From positions 383,237 to 447,236 of the forward strand of contig NW_023365716.1 in the NCBI RefSeq assembly GCF_000003815.2: DNA of 64,000 nt, given 5' to 3'. The position numbers were made by a program, and so were the translations under genes. The notes beneath the pieces are model-generated. The model was not told the origin of the DNA and ran no database searches. It worked only from the letters and a program-made list of their open reading frames with translations. The first letter of the stretch is position 1. The number at the start of each line of letters is the position of its first letter. Source of the DNA: Branchiostoma floridae (taxonomy: Eukaryota > Chordata > Leptocardii > Amphioxiformes > Branchiostomatidae). Below are positions 36,301 to 47,219 of this stretch, piece by piece.

Positions 36301-39300
36301 TCGCCTGGTGTTGTTCTATAAGGCCTTTCACGGACTGGTATCCATACCCTTACACCATTACATCTCTAGGAATACAAACCCTACCAGAGGACACCCACTA
36401 CGCTTTAACACACTCTCCTGCAGGACCGAAATTTACAGAAACAGCTACCTCCCAACAACAGTAAGTGCCTGGAATAAGTTACCATCACATATTGTTACGG
36501 CTCCAACACTTGCTAGTTTTAAGTTGGGGTTGGTCCAACAAATGGGCCACCCCAACTCCCAGATGTAAATCGGGATTTCCTGCGGCCATGTACATAGTCA
36601 CACACGTCTTTTTTGTTTTTGGTTTCTGCACGTTGCACTTTATTTTTCCTCACGCCACCGGCCGCACGGACCTGCACCTCACCTGGATGTGATGCTCTAA
36701 TTAAGGGCTTTGTCCAGTACCCTATTGAGATTGAGATTGAGAACACAACAGCAGTCAATAACATATGTCCAAGCAGGGGTTAAGGAGAGACAGTTTGAAA
36801 AAAATCTTAAAACGAAAATGCTCACTTCAGTTCCACACGAGTGGCTTGGTGGCCCATAATTACACCATTTACTCACTGTCCCAATATTTATCAACTAGTA
36901 ATAAACCATACATGAACCTGGCACTTGCAGAAAAGTGGACCTCCAGCTTTGAAGCTTCACTGCAGTACCGTAAAAAAAAAACTCGCCAATAGGAGGCCCA
37001 TTATCGAACTTAACCATCATTTTCCACGTTTTCATATTTTCGCCATCAATTCTTATACAAGATGCACAATGATCTTATTGGATATTGTATTGCCATTGAC
37101 TTGTGGACAATCCTTAAAACTTCTTGTGGTAGATCTTCTTGTGATATGTAACGAATGTTCTACTTATTTTGTAGCTCAAGCGCTATATGCAGCAAACGTA
37201 TGATTCTTTAAAAGCACTAGTTCCCTTTACAGCTATGGTCCTATTTATAGTTCGTGTCCAGATCGTGAGTGCGAACTAAACAGAGACGGAGAGCGCCATA
37301 TACAAAAGAGACTGTTCTGTTGCTGACTGTGCCCGATACCAGAAAGCCCCATGTTGTGAGCCAAAAATATATGTTACTCTTTAAACAACTAAAAATAAAA
37401 ATTAAGTTAACAATTCATTTAATAAAACACACAGTTACCTCTCCTTCATCATGTAGGTACGATGACGCCAGCTCTGCAATACGTTCCTCAATGTAGATAC
37501 ATGCCTGCCTGACAGCAGCTAGGTAGTCCTGCCATCCCATCACCGGGAACGTCTTTCTCTCCTCTCTCCAACCTTCGATGGTCTTCGACAACTGGACACA
37601 GACCTTAGGAATCTGTGTTCTTTGCTGTGAACAGTTCAAATTTAATAAGTGTAGATGTGTACATAGTGCGAGATGACAGCAGAGCTTGCAATCCATGAGA
37701 GATTGGAATTCCAATCTGTCCGAGGAAAGTCGAAAGTCGAATGTTCTCCATAGAGAGCTTGGACTTGTAGGAGAAGTTAGATTTCTACCGGAACAATTTT
37801 CGATTCTGCTAGAAGGCAAGGCTACATTCATCATTAATAACTATTGTAGGTAAATTACTTCTATTTTAGATATATGATGACTAGTCCTATGTTATGCCAC
37901 TTACTACATTACTATCTTTCGTCGCGGATTGTCCTGGGACAAACTGGAATTCACAAGTCTACATTGTATATATATATTTATATATATATATATATATATA
38001 TGCCGAAACTAAAGAAAGTTTTCTGTTCAGTACCTTCAGCATGTCGTCTTTAAATGTTCCCAGCACCTCTCGCAGCCGCTGAATCTCAGGAGACCCTGCT
38101 TCCAGACAGTTAATCAGGAACACCTCCTGTGACACAATCAGTGACTCCTGGAACAGTTTCCTGTAGTACTCCACTAGAGCCTTGGCCTGGCGCCGACCTA
38201 CAAGTACTGAAATTGCACTAATAGTATCAAGGTTACAAGATCGTTGAAGACTGGGGTAACTTGACCAAGCAGCAAGAGAATCAAACCTTGTAACACACAT
38301 CAACATAGGCCCACTCTTAAATCAACTCACCTGCTTTCCGGTCCTGTAGCTTGTCTGCATGACTGGCGATCAGGACAATCCGGGGTTTGTTGGTGGGATC
38401 TGCGTTACTGCAGTGGATAAAACTCAGCCAACCATGGACCTGAGAATAAAGAACTTTTTACTTACTTTAAAGGTACTATAGAATTATAGAAAACGATGAA
38501 GAGTATCAATTTGTCTCAGAATTTGAAGCAAAGCAGTTTGTCTTAAACAGACATCTCTACCAGTGCTTTAATAATTAAATATTTGTCTCCACTCCCAAAT
38601 CAGCATTAGTACTAAGACAATGAGCTGTTGTCTTTCATCCAAATTGCAAACATTGTTTAAAGGTTATCCTACCTGCTGTTTCTGTTCGTCCTCCCCATCC
38701 GTGATTTTGTAGACGACAGGGAAGATGGCGTTAGTGGTGCGGAGCAGCATGGCGTGTGTGACGTAGAACTGCGCCTGTCCCGCGAAGTCGTGCAGACTGA
38801 GTCTCCCGATTCCCGGCACGACTTCAATGGATACATGCACCCCCGGGGTGGGGTTAAAAACGTCTTGTCTTCTGAACTTCCTCCTGATGTTCCAGAGAGC
38901 ACCCACGATGAAGCCTGTCTGGAAATGTTGGTAGTAATTTCACTGATTTGCGATAGCTTCAGAATCTGAATCATTGAGCACTGTTGAATTCTAGCACTGA
39001 ATGAATGTGAAATATATCGATACATTTTTTTTGTCAAGATAGTTTATCATAACTTTTGCCCGGTTTAAGTTTTTCATTGGTTGAATTTATTATATGTGGA
39101 TTTGTACCTTTTTCAGAATCGCTCGCAAAGATGTTTTTCCGACCTGCCCGTCTCCACAGAGAAACAGTTTGACTGTTGTCCCCTCCTCAGACCCCACGGA
39201 GGAGACCAGCTCGCTGTACTCCGCCTGCTTCCGTGTTTCAGTCTGGAGGTTCAAGGGTGGGTGAACGGTTAACGTTTTGTCAGGTAATCAGTTGAGATTG

Positions 39301-42300
39301 TAATTGATTCGATATAACACTTACTTGACAGATAGATAGACAAAGCTGCCTTGAAAACGCTTGCTCTGTTACGAAAATGAACAATACTGTTACGATAAAT
39401 ACTATCTGTCCGTGCGTAGTGTCGCAGTGAGATCCTGCTTGGACGCAACAGGAAATGTATGCCTCATCTACAGATCACAGTGGGATAGTTATGAATAATT
39501 GCATAGCCTACCTCCAGCAATAATTGTGTATCACTGCCCAGTCCTGCAGCAACGTCAACCGGGCGCTTGTTTATCTACAATCAAAAACATTCAGACGTGT
39601 TTAACCAATCTCCACATTGTCATTGAATCGTCTTGTAAGAAAACGTAAGAGTAGTCAAGTAATTTTTACATATTTGTAACATTTCTATTCCATCCCTTAC
39701 CATTGGAATGACATCTGTCCTGCCTGGAATGAGGCGAAGCCATGATGGCAAGCTTGCTGTGATGATAATTAAGGCCAAAAGAGTTTATTCACTTTATTAG
39801 CATTTAATACATTACGTTCTTACCTTGTTAGTCACATTAAGATCAGCCCTGTTCTTGATGAGCAGCTCCACAACCTTGTCATGACCTCTTTTACACGCTA
39901 AATGTAGACATGTGTTTCCGTCCTGTAACACGATCGACGGTTAAAGCAATGGTCACAACAAGGGTCTGATCATGAGCGGGTACCTTGTAATATCACGTGG
40001 TCAGACTGTGTGGACCGACCACGAACCCCTCATGTCCTCCTCTACACGCTTGATGCAGAGTTGTCTTCACTTTTTAACACAACAGTTAAAAGCAGTCGAC
40101 AAGAAATGTCTGATCATGAGCGGATACCTTGCAATATCGAATGATCAGGTTGTGTGGAGCGATCACAAATCACGATGTCTATCGTTTATACGGTCATAAC
40201 GCCATGAGCATAGTTAATGAAAAGGGAGGTCGTTTATCAATCAATAATGGGTCAATAATGCAGACTTTAATCAATGAAGGCGAAGGATCCGGTTATTATC
40301 ATAACATATCAGGATTCGGCTGTTATCATAACATAACAGGAGGGTTTTTAAATCATTTGCAACATGAAAATAGTCTTAAAATCTGAAGTTTCTATATTTA
40401 TCTAAAGACGTGCCTTGCCTCAGCTCACTTTTTGTTACTTCTTGAATAGCTCTATAAACAATAACGTCAATGACCCGTTTTTGACCTGATGTTTGCAGTG
40501 ACCTAACACCTGCTCAGTGATCTATAACCTCCCAGGGAGCGAAGGCGTTTTGACACCGTAACCGCTTCAGGCGGGTCATTAACCTTTAAATAATTGAAGT
40601 AGTCTGCAGTTTTGTTATAGGCCGTTAGTTTACGTTTCTTACCTTGTTAGTCACATTGAGACCAGCTCCGTTCTTGATGAGCAGCTCCACAACCTTGTCA
40701 TGACCTTCTCTACACGCTACATGCAGACCTGTGAATCCATACTGTAACACAACAGATAAAGCAATGCTTACATCAAAGGTCTTGTCATAAGCGGATACCT
40801 TGTAATATCAGACTTTTTGGACAAACCACAAACCCTCATTTTTATAGTTCATATAGCCAGAATCTCATGCCCCTGATGGGTATACAATGATTGATTACGA
40901 AACCACAATTTCAATAAGTTATGCAGTCATAAAGTTATATGCTTGGTTGTTAATGATTGCAATGACCCCCCCCCCTGCACGCTTCATGCAAAATTGTGTC
41001 TTCGCTCTGTAACACAACAGTTAAAGCATTGCCAACAAGAAATTTCTAATGATGAGCGGATACCTTGTAATATCACATGGTCAGGTTGTGAGGACCGATC
41101 ACAAACCACAATGTCTATCAGTTATACAGTCATAACGCCATAAGCATGGTTAATGAAGACGGAGGCCGTGTATCAATCAATGATAGGTCAATAATGCAGA
41201 CTTGAATCATTGAAGGCGAAGAATTCGGTTATTATCATAACATAACAAGGGGTCTACTTTATTAAAATGCGCGTTTAAATAATTTGCAATGAAATGAAAA
41301 TATTCTAAAAGATGAAGTTTCTATCTTTATCTAAAGACGTGCCTTGCCTCAGCTCATTTGCTTTTGTCTTCTTGAATCAGCTATATAAACAATAACGTCA
41401 ATGACCCGTTTTTGACTCGGCGTTTGCAGTGACTTCACACCACCTCAGTGATCTATAACCACCCAGGGACCGAAGACGATTTGACACCGTAACCGCTTTA
41501 GGCGGGTCATTAACCTTTCATTAATGTAATCAATCTGCAGTGCTGTTGTAGGCCGTTAGTTTACGTTCTTACCCTGTTAGTTACATTGACATCAGCTCCG
41601 TTCTTGATGAGCAGCTCCACAACCTTGTCATGACCTTCTCCACACGCCCTATGCAGACCTGTGTATTCATTCTGTAACACAACAGTAAAAGCAATGCTTA
41701 AGACAAAGGTCTGGTCATAAGCGGATGCTTTGTACTATCAGACTTTTTGGACCCTCATCATCTTAAACCCTCATTTTTATAGTTCATACAGCCGGAATGT
41801 CATAACCCTGATGGGTATAACGTTACAATGATTGATTACGAAACCACAATTTCAAAATGTTATACAGTCATAACGATATATGCTTGGTTGTTAAGAATTG
41901 TAATGACCTCCTCCGCACGCTTCATGTAGAAATGTGCCTTCGATTTGTAACACAACAGTTAAAGCATTGCCAACAAGAAATGTCTGATTATGGGCGGATA
42001 CCTTGCAATATCACATGATCAGGTTGTGTGGATCGATAACAAACCAAAATGTCTATCTGTTATACAGTCATAACGCCATAAACATGGTTAATGAAGACGG
42101 GGGCCGTGTATCAATAATGGGACAATAATGCAGACTTAAAGCAATGAGGGCGAAGGATTCGATTATTATCATAACGTGTGGTCCTACTTTATAAAAATGC
42201 ACTTTTTAAAATTGTTAACAGTGGAATTAAAACATTCGAAAGATGAAGTTTCCATCTTTAGCTAACGATGTGTCTTGGTCTAACTTTATAAAAATGCACT

Positions 42301-45300
42301 TTTTAAAATTGTTTACAGTGGAATTAAAACATTCGAAAGATGAAGTTTCCATCTTTAGCTAACGATGTGTCTTGGTCTAACTTTATAAAAATGCACTTTT
42401 TAAAAATGTTTACAGTGGAATTAAAACATTCGAAAGATGAAGTTTCCATCTTTAGCTAACGATGTGTCTTGCCTCAGCTCACTTCATTGTGTCTTTTTGA
42501 ATTAGCTTTATAAACAATAACGTTAACGTAAATGACCCTCTTTTCCGACACGACGTTTGCAGTGACCTAACACCTGCTCAGTGATCTATAACCACCCAGG
42601 GAGCGAAGGCGTTTTGACAACGTAACCGCTTCAGGCGGGTCATAATCCTTTCATTAATTTAATTAATCTGCAGTTTTGTTATAGGCCGTTAGTTTACGTT
42701 CTTACCTTGTCAGTCATATTGACGTCAGCTCCGTTCTTGATGAGCAGCTCAACAACCTTGTCATCACCTCTGTAACACGCTAAATGCAGACCTGTGCTTC
42801 CGAGCTGTAACACAACAGTTAAAGCAATGCTTACAGCAACGGTCTGGTCATAAGCGGATACCTTGTAATATTAGACTTTTGGGACCAACCACAAACCCTC
42901 ATTTGTATAGTTCATACAGCCAGAATGTCATAACCCTGATGGGTAAACAATGATTGATTACGAAACCACAATTTCAATAAATTATACAGTCATAACGATA
43001 TATGCTTGGTTGTTAATAATTGTAATGACCTCCCCTGCACGCTTCATGCAGTATTGTGTCTTCGCTTTGTAACAAAACAGTTAAAGCATTGTCAACAAGA
43101 AATGTCTGATCATGAGCGGATACCTTGTAATATCACATAGTCAGGTTCTGTGGATCGATCACAAACCATAATTTTTATCGGTTATACAGTCATAACGCCA
43201 TAAGTATGGTTAGTGGAGACGGAGGCCGTGTATCAATCAATAATGGGTCAATAACGCAGACTTGAATCAATGAAGGCGAAGGACTCGGTTATTATCATAA
43301 CATAACAGGAGGGTCTACTTTATTAAAATGCACGTTTAAATCATTTTTAGTTTGATGAAAACATTCTTAAGAAGACGTTTCTTTATCTAAAGATGTGCCT
43401 TGCCTCAGCTCACTTAATTTTTCCTTCTTGAATTAGCTATATAAACAATAACGTCAATGACCCGTTTTTGACTTGACGTTTGCAGTGCCCTAACGCCTGC
43501 TCAGTGATCTATAACCACCCAGGGGGCGAAGGAGTTCTGACACCGTAGCCGCTTCAGGCGGGTCTTTAACCTTTAATCAATTTAATAAATCTGCAGTTTT
43601 GTTATAGGCCGTTAGTTTACGTTCTTACGTTGTCAGTCACATTGACGTCAGCTCCGTTCTTGATTAGCATCTCAACAGCCTTGTCATGTCCATTGTAACA
43701 CGCTAAATGCAGACCTGTGTCTCCGTTCTGTAACACAACAGTTAAAGCATTGTCAACAAGAAATGTCTGATCATGAGCAGATACCTTGTAATAATTCATG
43801 GTCAGGTTGTGTGGATCGATCACAAACCACAATGTCTGTTGGTTATACAGTCATGACGCCATAAGCATGATTAATGAAGACGGAGACCGTCTATCAATAA
43901 TAGGTCAATAATGCAGACTTGAATCAATGAAGGCGAAGGTTTCGGTTATTGTCATAACAAGAGGGTCTACTTTACTAAAATGCACGTGTAGATCATTTAC
44001 AATGAAATGAAGAAGAAAAAATCTTAAGATGAAGTTTCTATCTTTATCTATAGACTTTAATTAGCTATACAAGTAATTTTAACGTCTCATTGAATTAGCT
44101 ATACAAGTAATTTTAACGAAAATGACCCGTTTTCCCCCCAACGTTTGCAGTGACCTAACACCTGCTCGGTGATCTATACCCAACCAGGGAGCGAAGGCGT
44201 TTTGACACCGTAACCGCTTCAGGCGGGTCATTAACCTTTAATTAATTTAATTAATCTTCAGTTTCGTTACAGGCCGTTAATTTACGTTCTTACCTCGTTA
44301 ATCACATTGAGATCAGCTCCGTTCTTGATGAGCAGTTCAACAACCTTGTCATAACCTCCTCTACACGCTACATACAGACCTGTGAATCCGTCCTTTAACA
44401 CAACAGTTAAAGCAAAACGTCATCACTGATGAAAAGGGTATGTCTTGTTACTTCGCATGTTCAGACTTTGTGAACCAACCACAAACCTCCACTTTTAATG
44501 GTTAAAGAGCGATAATCATAAACATTGTTGAAGGAGACAATGTATCAAATATGAAAGCAAAGAATTCAGTTATTACCATAACTTAAAAGGTGGTTCCGTT
44601 TAGTTTAAATTCACCTTCATCTAATTTCTTTTTGCATATTCAGTTGATTGTTACATAACAAGGGGTTCTATTGCGTTAAAGTGTAACTTACTTTGACCTG
44701 TTTACAGTGCAATGAAAATATAAGTAAGATAAACTTCCAATCTTTTCTTACAGACGTGAGTGTGCCAGCTCACTTTACGTTGTCCAAAAGAATTAACTGT
44801 ATGATAATAACGTTAATTACCCATTTTTCCCTCGGTGTTTGCAGTGACCTAACGCCTGGTCAGTGATCTATAACCATCGAGTGAGCGAAGGCGTTTTGTC
44901 TCTGTATACACCTAAAGGCCGGGCATTAACCTTTAATTAATCTACACTTTGTTATCGACTGTCAGTTTACGATCTCACTTTGTTAGTCACATTGAGATCA
45001 GCTCCGTTCTTGATGAGCAGCGCCACAACCTTGTCATGGTCTTTTTTACATGCCTCATACAGTCCTGTGTCTCCGTACTGTAACACAACAGTTAAAGCAA
45101 TGGTCAGCACAAAGGACTGATCAAAAGCGTATGTCTTGTTATATCACATGGTAAGACTTTGTGAACCAATCACAAACCTCCATCTTTAATAGTTAAACAA
45201 AATTAATGACAAGCATTGTTCACGGAGAAGAAAGTCATCATCATCATCATACCTGGATCATGTACTGTCTAACCTTCATAATCGTACTGACTGCGTTTGT

Positions 45301-46237
45301 GACAAAAATCCCCATAATATGAGTCAAGAACTAAATTCATTATAGCTACACTCTAAAGTAAAAAAAAAAACACACAAACGGACAACGTACAGAGGTGCTA
45401 AACACTTTAACTCACTACCTGCTGACATTAAACAAGTTCCAACCCTGAAGCTATTTAAATCAGCTCTGAAGCAGCATGCACTTTCTTAGTAGTGACCTCT
45501 GACCTCCTGCCAAATGATCTGTTGTTTCTATTATTTAACCTGGATCGGAAATGGTTTTGATTTATGGATTATGATTTAGATTTGTCTGCCTTCTTTCATG
45601 TTTTATTTGTACTTATATGTTCCGTTGTGTATACTTATATATTTCCTTGTATTTGTACCTGGGCCCCGTTGACAAACGGTTTGTCAAAACTGAATCGGGC
45701 TACACAGGGGTCCGAAAATTTCAATAAACGATAAAACAATAAATACGTTACTAATATCTGAAGCAACACTTCAGTTGAGCCCTGATAGACTTCAGGCTGG
45801 TTCAGACATTTCACGATGATTTTTGTGAGCTGTTTGCGTTGCATAACATGACGCTTTAAGTAAAATGAACCTTCATGATTGGAACCACTGGGCACCCCAA
45901 AACTCTGGCATTTAAAACATTTTCTGAGGATTGTCTTGAACTCTGCATATGGTATTTCCGGTGCTGCATTGTTAGATCTCTCTGTGTTCACTATTTTGTT
46001 TAAATGTAGATATCTTGGGTGGCTGTGTGGAATGATAAAGGTTGACGTTACGCATATAAAACAGAGTTCTCCACGAAGCGTACGTGTATTTAGAATCAAT
46101 GTCGAGCGAAAATCTCTGAGTATCTCGGTGGTACTCACATAATCCTTTGTATTGACGTCCAGTCCTTCCTCCAGCCACCTCCGGACTTTCTCTACATCTC
46201 CATCCTGGGCAGCCTGGAGGAAGTCACGCCGGTTCAT
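27160..46237 (-). CDS. Gene B: ankyrin-Roc-COR-Death-CARD Roco protein
   Basis: Seventeen minus-strand exons join in one frame (2973 bp, about 990 residues). They are 46139-46237, seven ankyrin exons between 45077 and 39824, 39512-39574, 39108-39242, 38673-38918, 38331-38439, 38034-38197, 37439-37624, 31748-32543, 27540-27788 and 27160-27392. Order of domains: N-terminal cap and seven ankyrin repeats (1-264), linker (265-285), Roc GTPase (about 286-503), COR (about 504-830), Death domain, CARD-like tail. Apart from the missing kinase this is the order of DAPK1. Roco proteins are GTP-controlled dimeric switches; Death and CARD folds recruit partners through like-with-like contacts, so a cytosolic signalling scaffold is the likely role. 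No kinase exon is seen upstream. The COR/Death intron (4 kb) could hide a further phase-1 exon like the one in gene C. The final acceptor (CACTAG) is chosen for phase and is the weakest join. Confidence 0.8.
27540..27788 (-). CDS. Gene B Death-domain exon
   Basis: Symmetric phase-1 exon of 249 bp with acceptor TTTTAG and donor GAAG|GTATGT. It reads as a complete Death fold: SADWDNLAWELNFEENEIR, REMEHDCDRRCREMLERW, then ALKKALIKIGHRLTAETLE. The spacing of Trp, Leu and the final amphipathic helix is typical. It shows almost no sequence identity with the Death exon of gene C. Confidence 0.8.
28747..28896 (+). pseudogene. Tc1/mariner-like transposase fragment
   Basis: The frame SFGGGGSLTVWGGITAIGK matches the well known GGGS-x-MVWGGI block of Tc1-family transposases and is followed by IIPAAIKVHRFLSG. 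It is bounded by stops on both sides and lacks the DDE residues and inverted ends, so it is a fossil. Confidence 0.55.
30600..30960. mobile_element. Degenerate repeat related to the CCTCCATGAAAT family
   Basis: Strings such as GCTAGGGGGCCCGAA and TTATCTTGCATACAGACA are close to parts of copy 2 near 17810 and 18030. The ends are gone. A similar stretch lies at 36800-37010, beside the LINE. Confidence 0.4.
31748..32543 (-). CDS. Gene B main COR exon
   Basis: A 796-bp exon, phase 0 in and phase 1 out, GC-rich compared with its surroundings. It begins IIYLRHQADSLVVLDPQWLF, the usual COR wording (a long-chain hydrophobic run then LDPQWL). It continues with LLIKLLQDFQLC, the winged-helix-like part, and a variable C-terminal end (RLKLGYMEG). 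From LLQQEMEEAAW to KNSAKCTD it is identical at the protein level to gene C, while both ends differ. Confidence 0.85.
33061..35247 (+). CDS. LINE protein, first part: 2A-like motif, PHD finger, endonuclease
   Basis: 728 codons. Residues 50-68 (GFLLAIMMLSGDVHSNPGP) form a hydrophobic run plus NPGP, the layout of 2A ribosome-skipping peptides. A PHD-type finger follows, with C73, C76, C89, C92, H97, C100, C120 and C123. From about residue 225 an apurinic-type endonuclease is visible: ILSLNCRSIRG, GDFNLPDINW, then ISDHDAV. The start of reverse transcriptase comes after about residue 600 (SKASGPDHIPCRLLK). The frame ends soon after HPIFKKGD because of a one-base shift; the rest continues in another frame. 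Confidence 0.85.
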   Translation: MNLFLGKKQIMPHSPSLMGLGLSTLLHPLSPKLSRRHTAPTPMGFGGSTGFLLAIMMLSGDVHSNPGPVRYPCGGCGRAVAVNHRALQCDHCDQWIHINCCGMGDKMYRYYQNSSCSWICNNCGMPSFTSSMFDHNSLIHDAEESFYSPLAEMDRDTTSTSHFSPNLISGLSPGHRSWSSLNTTSNHSQHTLSDSVSPQGAFNPTSTSSPCFPLKQQQGKQTLYNFHILSLNCRSIRGSEKNAQFRTMIAIENPDIICGNESHLDPDIANGEIFPEDYDIYRKDRDSQGGGVFIAIKSTLVSTPIHDPTDTEIVWAQIQQAGYRPLCVGSAYRPPTSGPQYMDALTTSICNIASRPTPPNIALFGDFNLPDINWNPEAASVNPSPQYGKTLNEKFLEVTEETHLTQMVHSPTRGRNILDLALLSNPDLMEEVSVIPGISDHDAVSVKLKTHIKLNKKKPRTINLFNKADKESLAQGMKELGKQFTNRDPSSHTVEENWQYFSNGLKQLMLKHVPQKKLSGRQSCPWVTPQLKKAIRKKKRLYRKAKNTMQECAWDKFKAQRRVVKKNIRKAHNEYLEEIMSEALDNPKKFWNYVKSRKQTATGIAALNDKDRLVSDGKGKAEVLSSQYKSVFTEENLTNIPDLSPSPYPDMPQITVTVEGVQKLLEGINPSKASGPDHIPCRLLKDYALEISPILCFIFNQSLEEGQVPEDWRSAYVHPIFKKGDMQE
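35207..36568 (+). CDS. LINE protein, second part: reverse transcriptase
   Basis: The continuing frame becomes coding at about residue 12 (SDPANYRPVSLTSV). It contains the RT blocks DFSKAFDSV (89-97), SGVPQGTVLGP (134-144) and the catalytic FADD (165-168). It then runs through the thumb region to a C-terminus with a WNKLPSHIV motif that is typical of CR1-like elements. The first residues before the shift are out of frame and not real protein. Confidence 0.85.
   Translation: MFTLFLRRGTCRSDPANYRPVSLTSVCCKLLEHIQYSATMKHLDNHNILLPTQHGFRAKHSCESQLICTLQDLTSWYDKGWQVDLAILDFSKAFDSVPHFRLLKKLEYYGIRGKNFIWMKNWLLNRQQQVVVDGERSTSAKVKSGVPQGTVLGPLLFLLYINDIDKNIYSQLRLFADDCLIYHPIQTEQDQLDLQKDLDTLTEWSNTWQLKFNVKKCCIIHVHKSKRSPQFMYTMSAEPLEVSAHHPYLGIILSQDLKWSTHINSVTAKANSTLGFLRRNIRGATKEVRAKAYTSLVRPKLEYASTIWDPQKRQYANSNVLIDKIESVQKRAARFVFNDYRNTTSVSYLQNKLGWSTLQERRSQARLVLFYKAFHGLVSIPLHHYISRNTNPTRGHPLRFNTLSCRTEIYRNSYLPTTVSAWNKLPSHIVTAPTLASFKLGLVQQMGHPNSQM
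37439..37624 (-). CDS. Gene B first COR exon
   Basis: 62 codons, phase 0 at both ends (acceptor TTCACAG, donor GAG|GTAACT). It encodes the start of COR, with EGWREERKTFPVMGWQDYL and a helix ending YLHDEGE. The gene C equivalent at 54130-54318 has one extra codon and is much less conserved than the Roc exons. Confidence 0.8.
38034..39242 (-). CDS. Gene B Roc GTPase exons
   Basis: Four exons. 39108-39242 carries G1 (CGDGQVGKTS, Walker A). 38673-38918 carries the switch region and G3 (HDFAGQ, residues about 380). 38331-38439 carries G4 as SHADK (the Roc variant of NKxD). 38034-38197 carries a helix pair around FLINCLEAGSPEI. All motifs needed for GTP binding are present, so the domain should be active. 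A TA microsatellite lies 30 bp past the last donor (37966-38001). Confidence 0.88.
39512..39574 (-). CDS. Gene B linker exon between ankyrin and Roc
   Basis: 21 codons, phase 0 both ends: a half ankyrin motif, NKRPVDVAAGLGSDTQLLLE. It closes the repeat stack before Roc. The same exon is at 57100-57162 in gene C and is absent from gene A. Confidence 0.8.
39824..45077 (-). repeat. Array of seven one-repeat ankyrin exons in gene B
   Basis: Exons of exactly 99 bp, phase 0, at 44979-45077, 44294-44392, 43629-43727, 42706-42804, 41573-41671, 40643-40741 and 39824-39922. Each codes one 33-residue repeat of the form xGxTGLHxACxxGHDKVVEL followed by LIKNGADxNVTNK. Residues near the beta-turn (positions 1-4 and 11-13) vary while VVELLIKNGAD is nearly fixed. 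Units are 665-1133 bp apart, and the introns are homologous too. One acceptor (44393, TTAAAG) is weak. Most units also carry a dead fragment of the exon midway (for example 40031-40075 and 43030-43075). Confidence 0.9.
42186..42476. repeat. 97-bp sequence in three tandem copies
   Basis: Copies start at 42186, 42283 and 42380 (ACTTTATAAAAATGCACTTT) and are almost identical. They lie in the ankyrin intron between exons 41573 and 42706. Two extra copies account for that unit being about 200 bp longer than its neighbours. Confidence 0.95.
45375..45745 (+). mobile_element. 5'-truncated LINE 3' end
   Basis: The open stretch KHFNSLPADIKQVPTLKLFK, then SALKQHALS and a stop, is the usual C-terminus of CR1/RTE-like reverse transcriptases. 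A 3' untranslated region with A-rich AATAAACGATAAAACAATAAA-like tail follows. It lies antisense in the first intron of gene B. Confidence 0.65.
46139..46237 (-). CDS. Gene B first coding exon
   Basis: 33 codons from ATG, MNRRDFLQAAQDGDVEKVRR then WLEEGLDVNTKDY, ending at donor TAT|GTGAGT. It supplies the N-terminal ankyrin cap. The CCAG|GCGACCATG context is shared with genes A and C. Confidence 0.8.
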
Positions 46238-47219
46238 GGTCGCCTGGCTATAGCCTAGTTCATAGGAAATATAAACACGACTTAAGAAAATGTTCAGATG
46301 AAAAGAATAACTTTGAATGAATCACCTTAACGATGAAATCATTGCTCTGTATATACTGCTGGAGTAGAAAATAAATTAAGGAACATCTAAAGCGCTGTGA
46401 TACTCAATTAAGTGAAGGCAGTTAAAATATATGCTGATATTACCATTCAATATAAATAGATTACTTTTTGAACCACCCTCGTAGTCTTTTGTTGTAGGCA
46501 AGAGTGAATTTTATGATATACAAATAAGACGCTCGGTCGTTCATTCGGTGGTTGTGAGGAATCGACCATGAATTATGGCACCATACGCGGATCATTAACC
46601 CCATCCTATAAAACAAGGGGCAATTGTCCTAGTGGTCTTATTACCGGTTCGCGATACGCGACGTCTAGCTATTTACGATTGTAAGGCTTTAGATGGGCGC
46701 CGCCATGTTGGGATTTTGACATTTTCCGACCGCCAAAGCAGATTATCAACTAGTTAGGCAAAGCAGTACACCTTCTGGGTGTCAACCTCTGCCCGTTTGG
46801 CGCTGTAGTACTATCAAAGATTACTAGTCGGCGCTTCAGTACCGCCTAAACCTCCTGACACAAATAGTACTATAAAACAACATGCAGTGTTCATTCCTAC
46901 AAATTTTGTCACTTAAGTCCATTTTTCCCGGACATAGATTACGTCCAAATGTAAATCTGTCCATAGTTGGTAGCAAGTACCGATTTCTATACTTGAAATG
47001 AAATTTCGTACTTCTTGGAAATCAACTGCTCAGTTTACTGAAACCACCATGAAGCTCCATAGATACATAAAACAGGTTGGTATGTACATAGTCCTGGTAG
47101 AATCAAAATATCATGCCATGTCCTCTTATCGCAATGCCGCAAGTGTAAGTGTTAGTATTATGTTCATACGTGGTTATGAACTGCATCCAGTCCACCTAAG
47201 CAGACACCCAAATGTTCAC
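46238..47219. other. Upstream flank of gene B
   Basis: Homologous to 10432-12133 upstream of gene A, with a large deletion relative to it. It must contain the 5' untranslated exon and promoter of gene B, but neither can be placed from the sequence. Confidence 0.5.

Larger units (their letters stand above)
32705..36742 (+). mobile_element. CR1/L2-type LINE, antisense in a gene B intron
   Basis: About 4 kb with a GC-rich 5' region, a protein with PHD finger, endonuclease and reverse transcriptase, and a 3' tail of ATTGAG repeats at 36722-36742. It sits between the two COR exons of gene B (37439 and 32543), in opposite orientation. The 5' boundary is estimated from where sequence character changes, and I could not identify target-site duplications. 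One frameshift near 35240 makes this copy inactive as it stands. It is one of several LINE families in the window, each with a different tail repeat. Confidence 0.85.

Noticed and set aside
39824-45077. CRISPR-like array of regularly spaced repeats
   Set aside because: The repeated 99-bp blocks are spliced ankyrin exons with homologous introns; the genome is eukaryotic and no cas genes are present.
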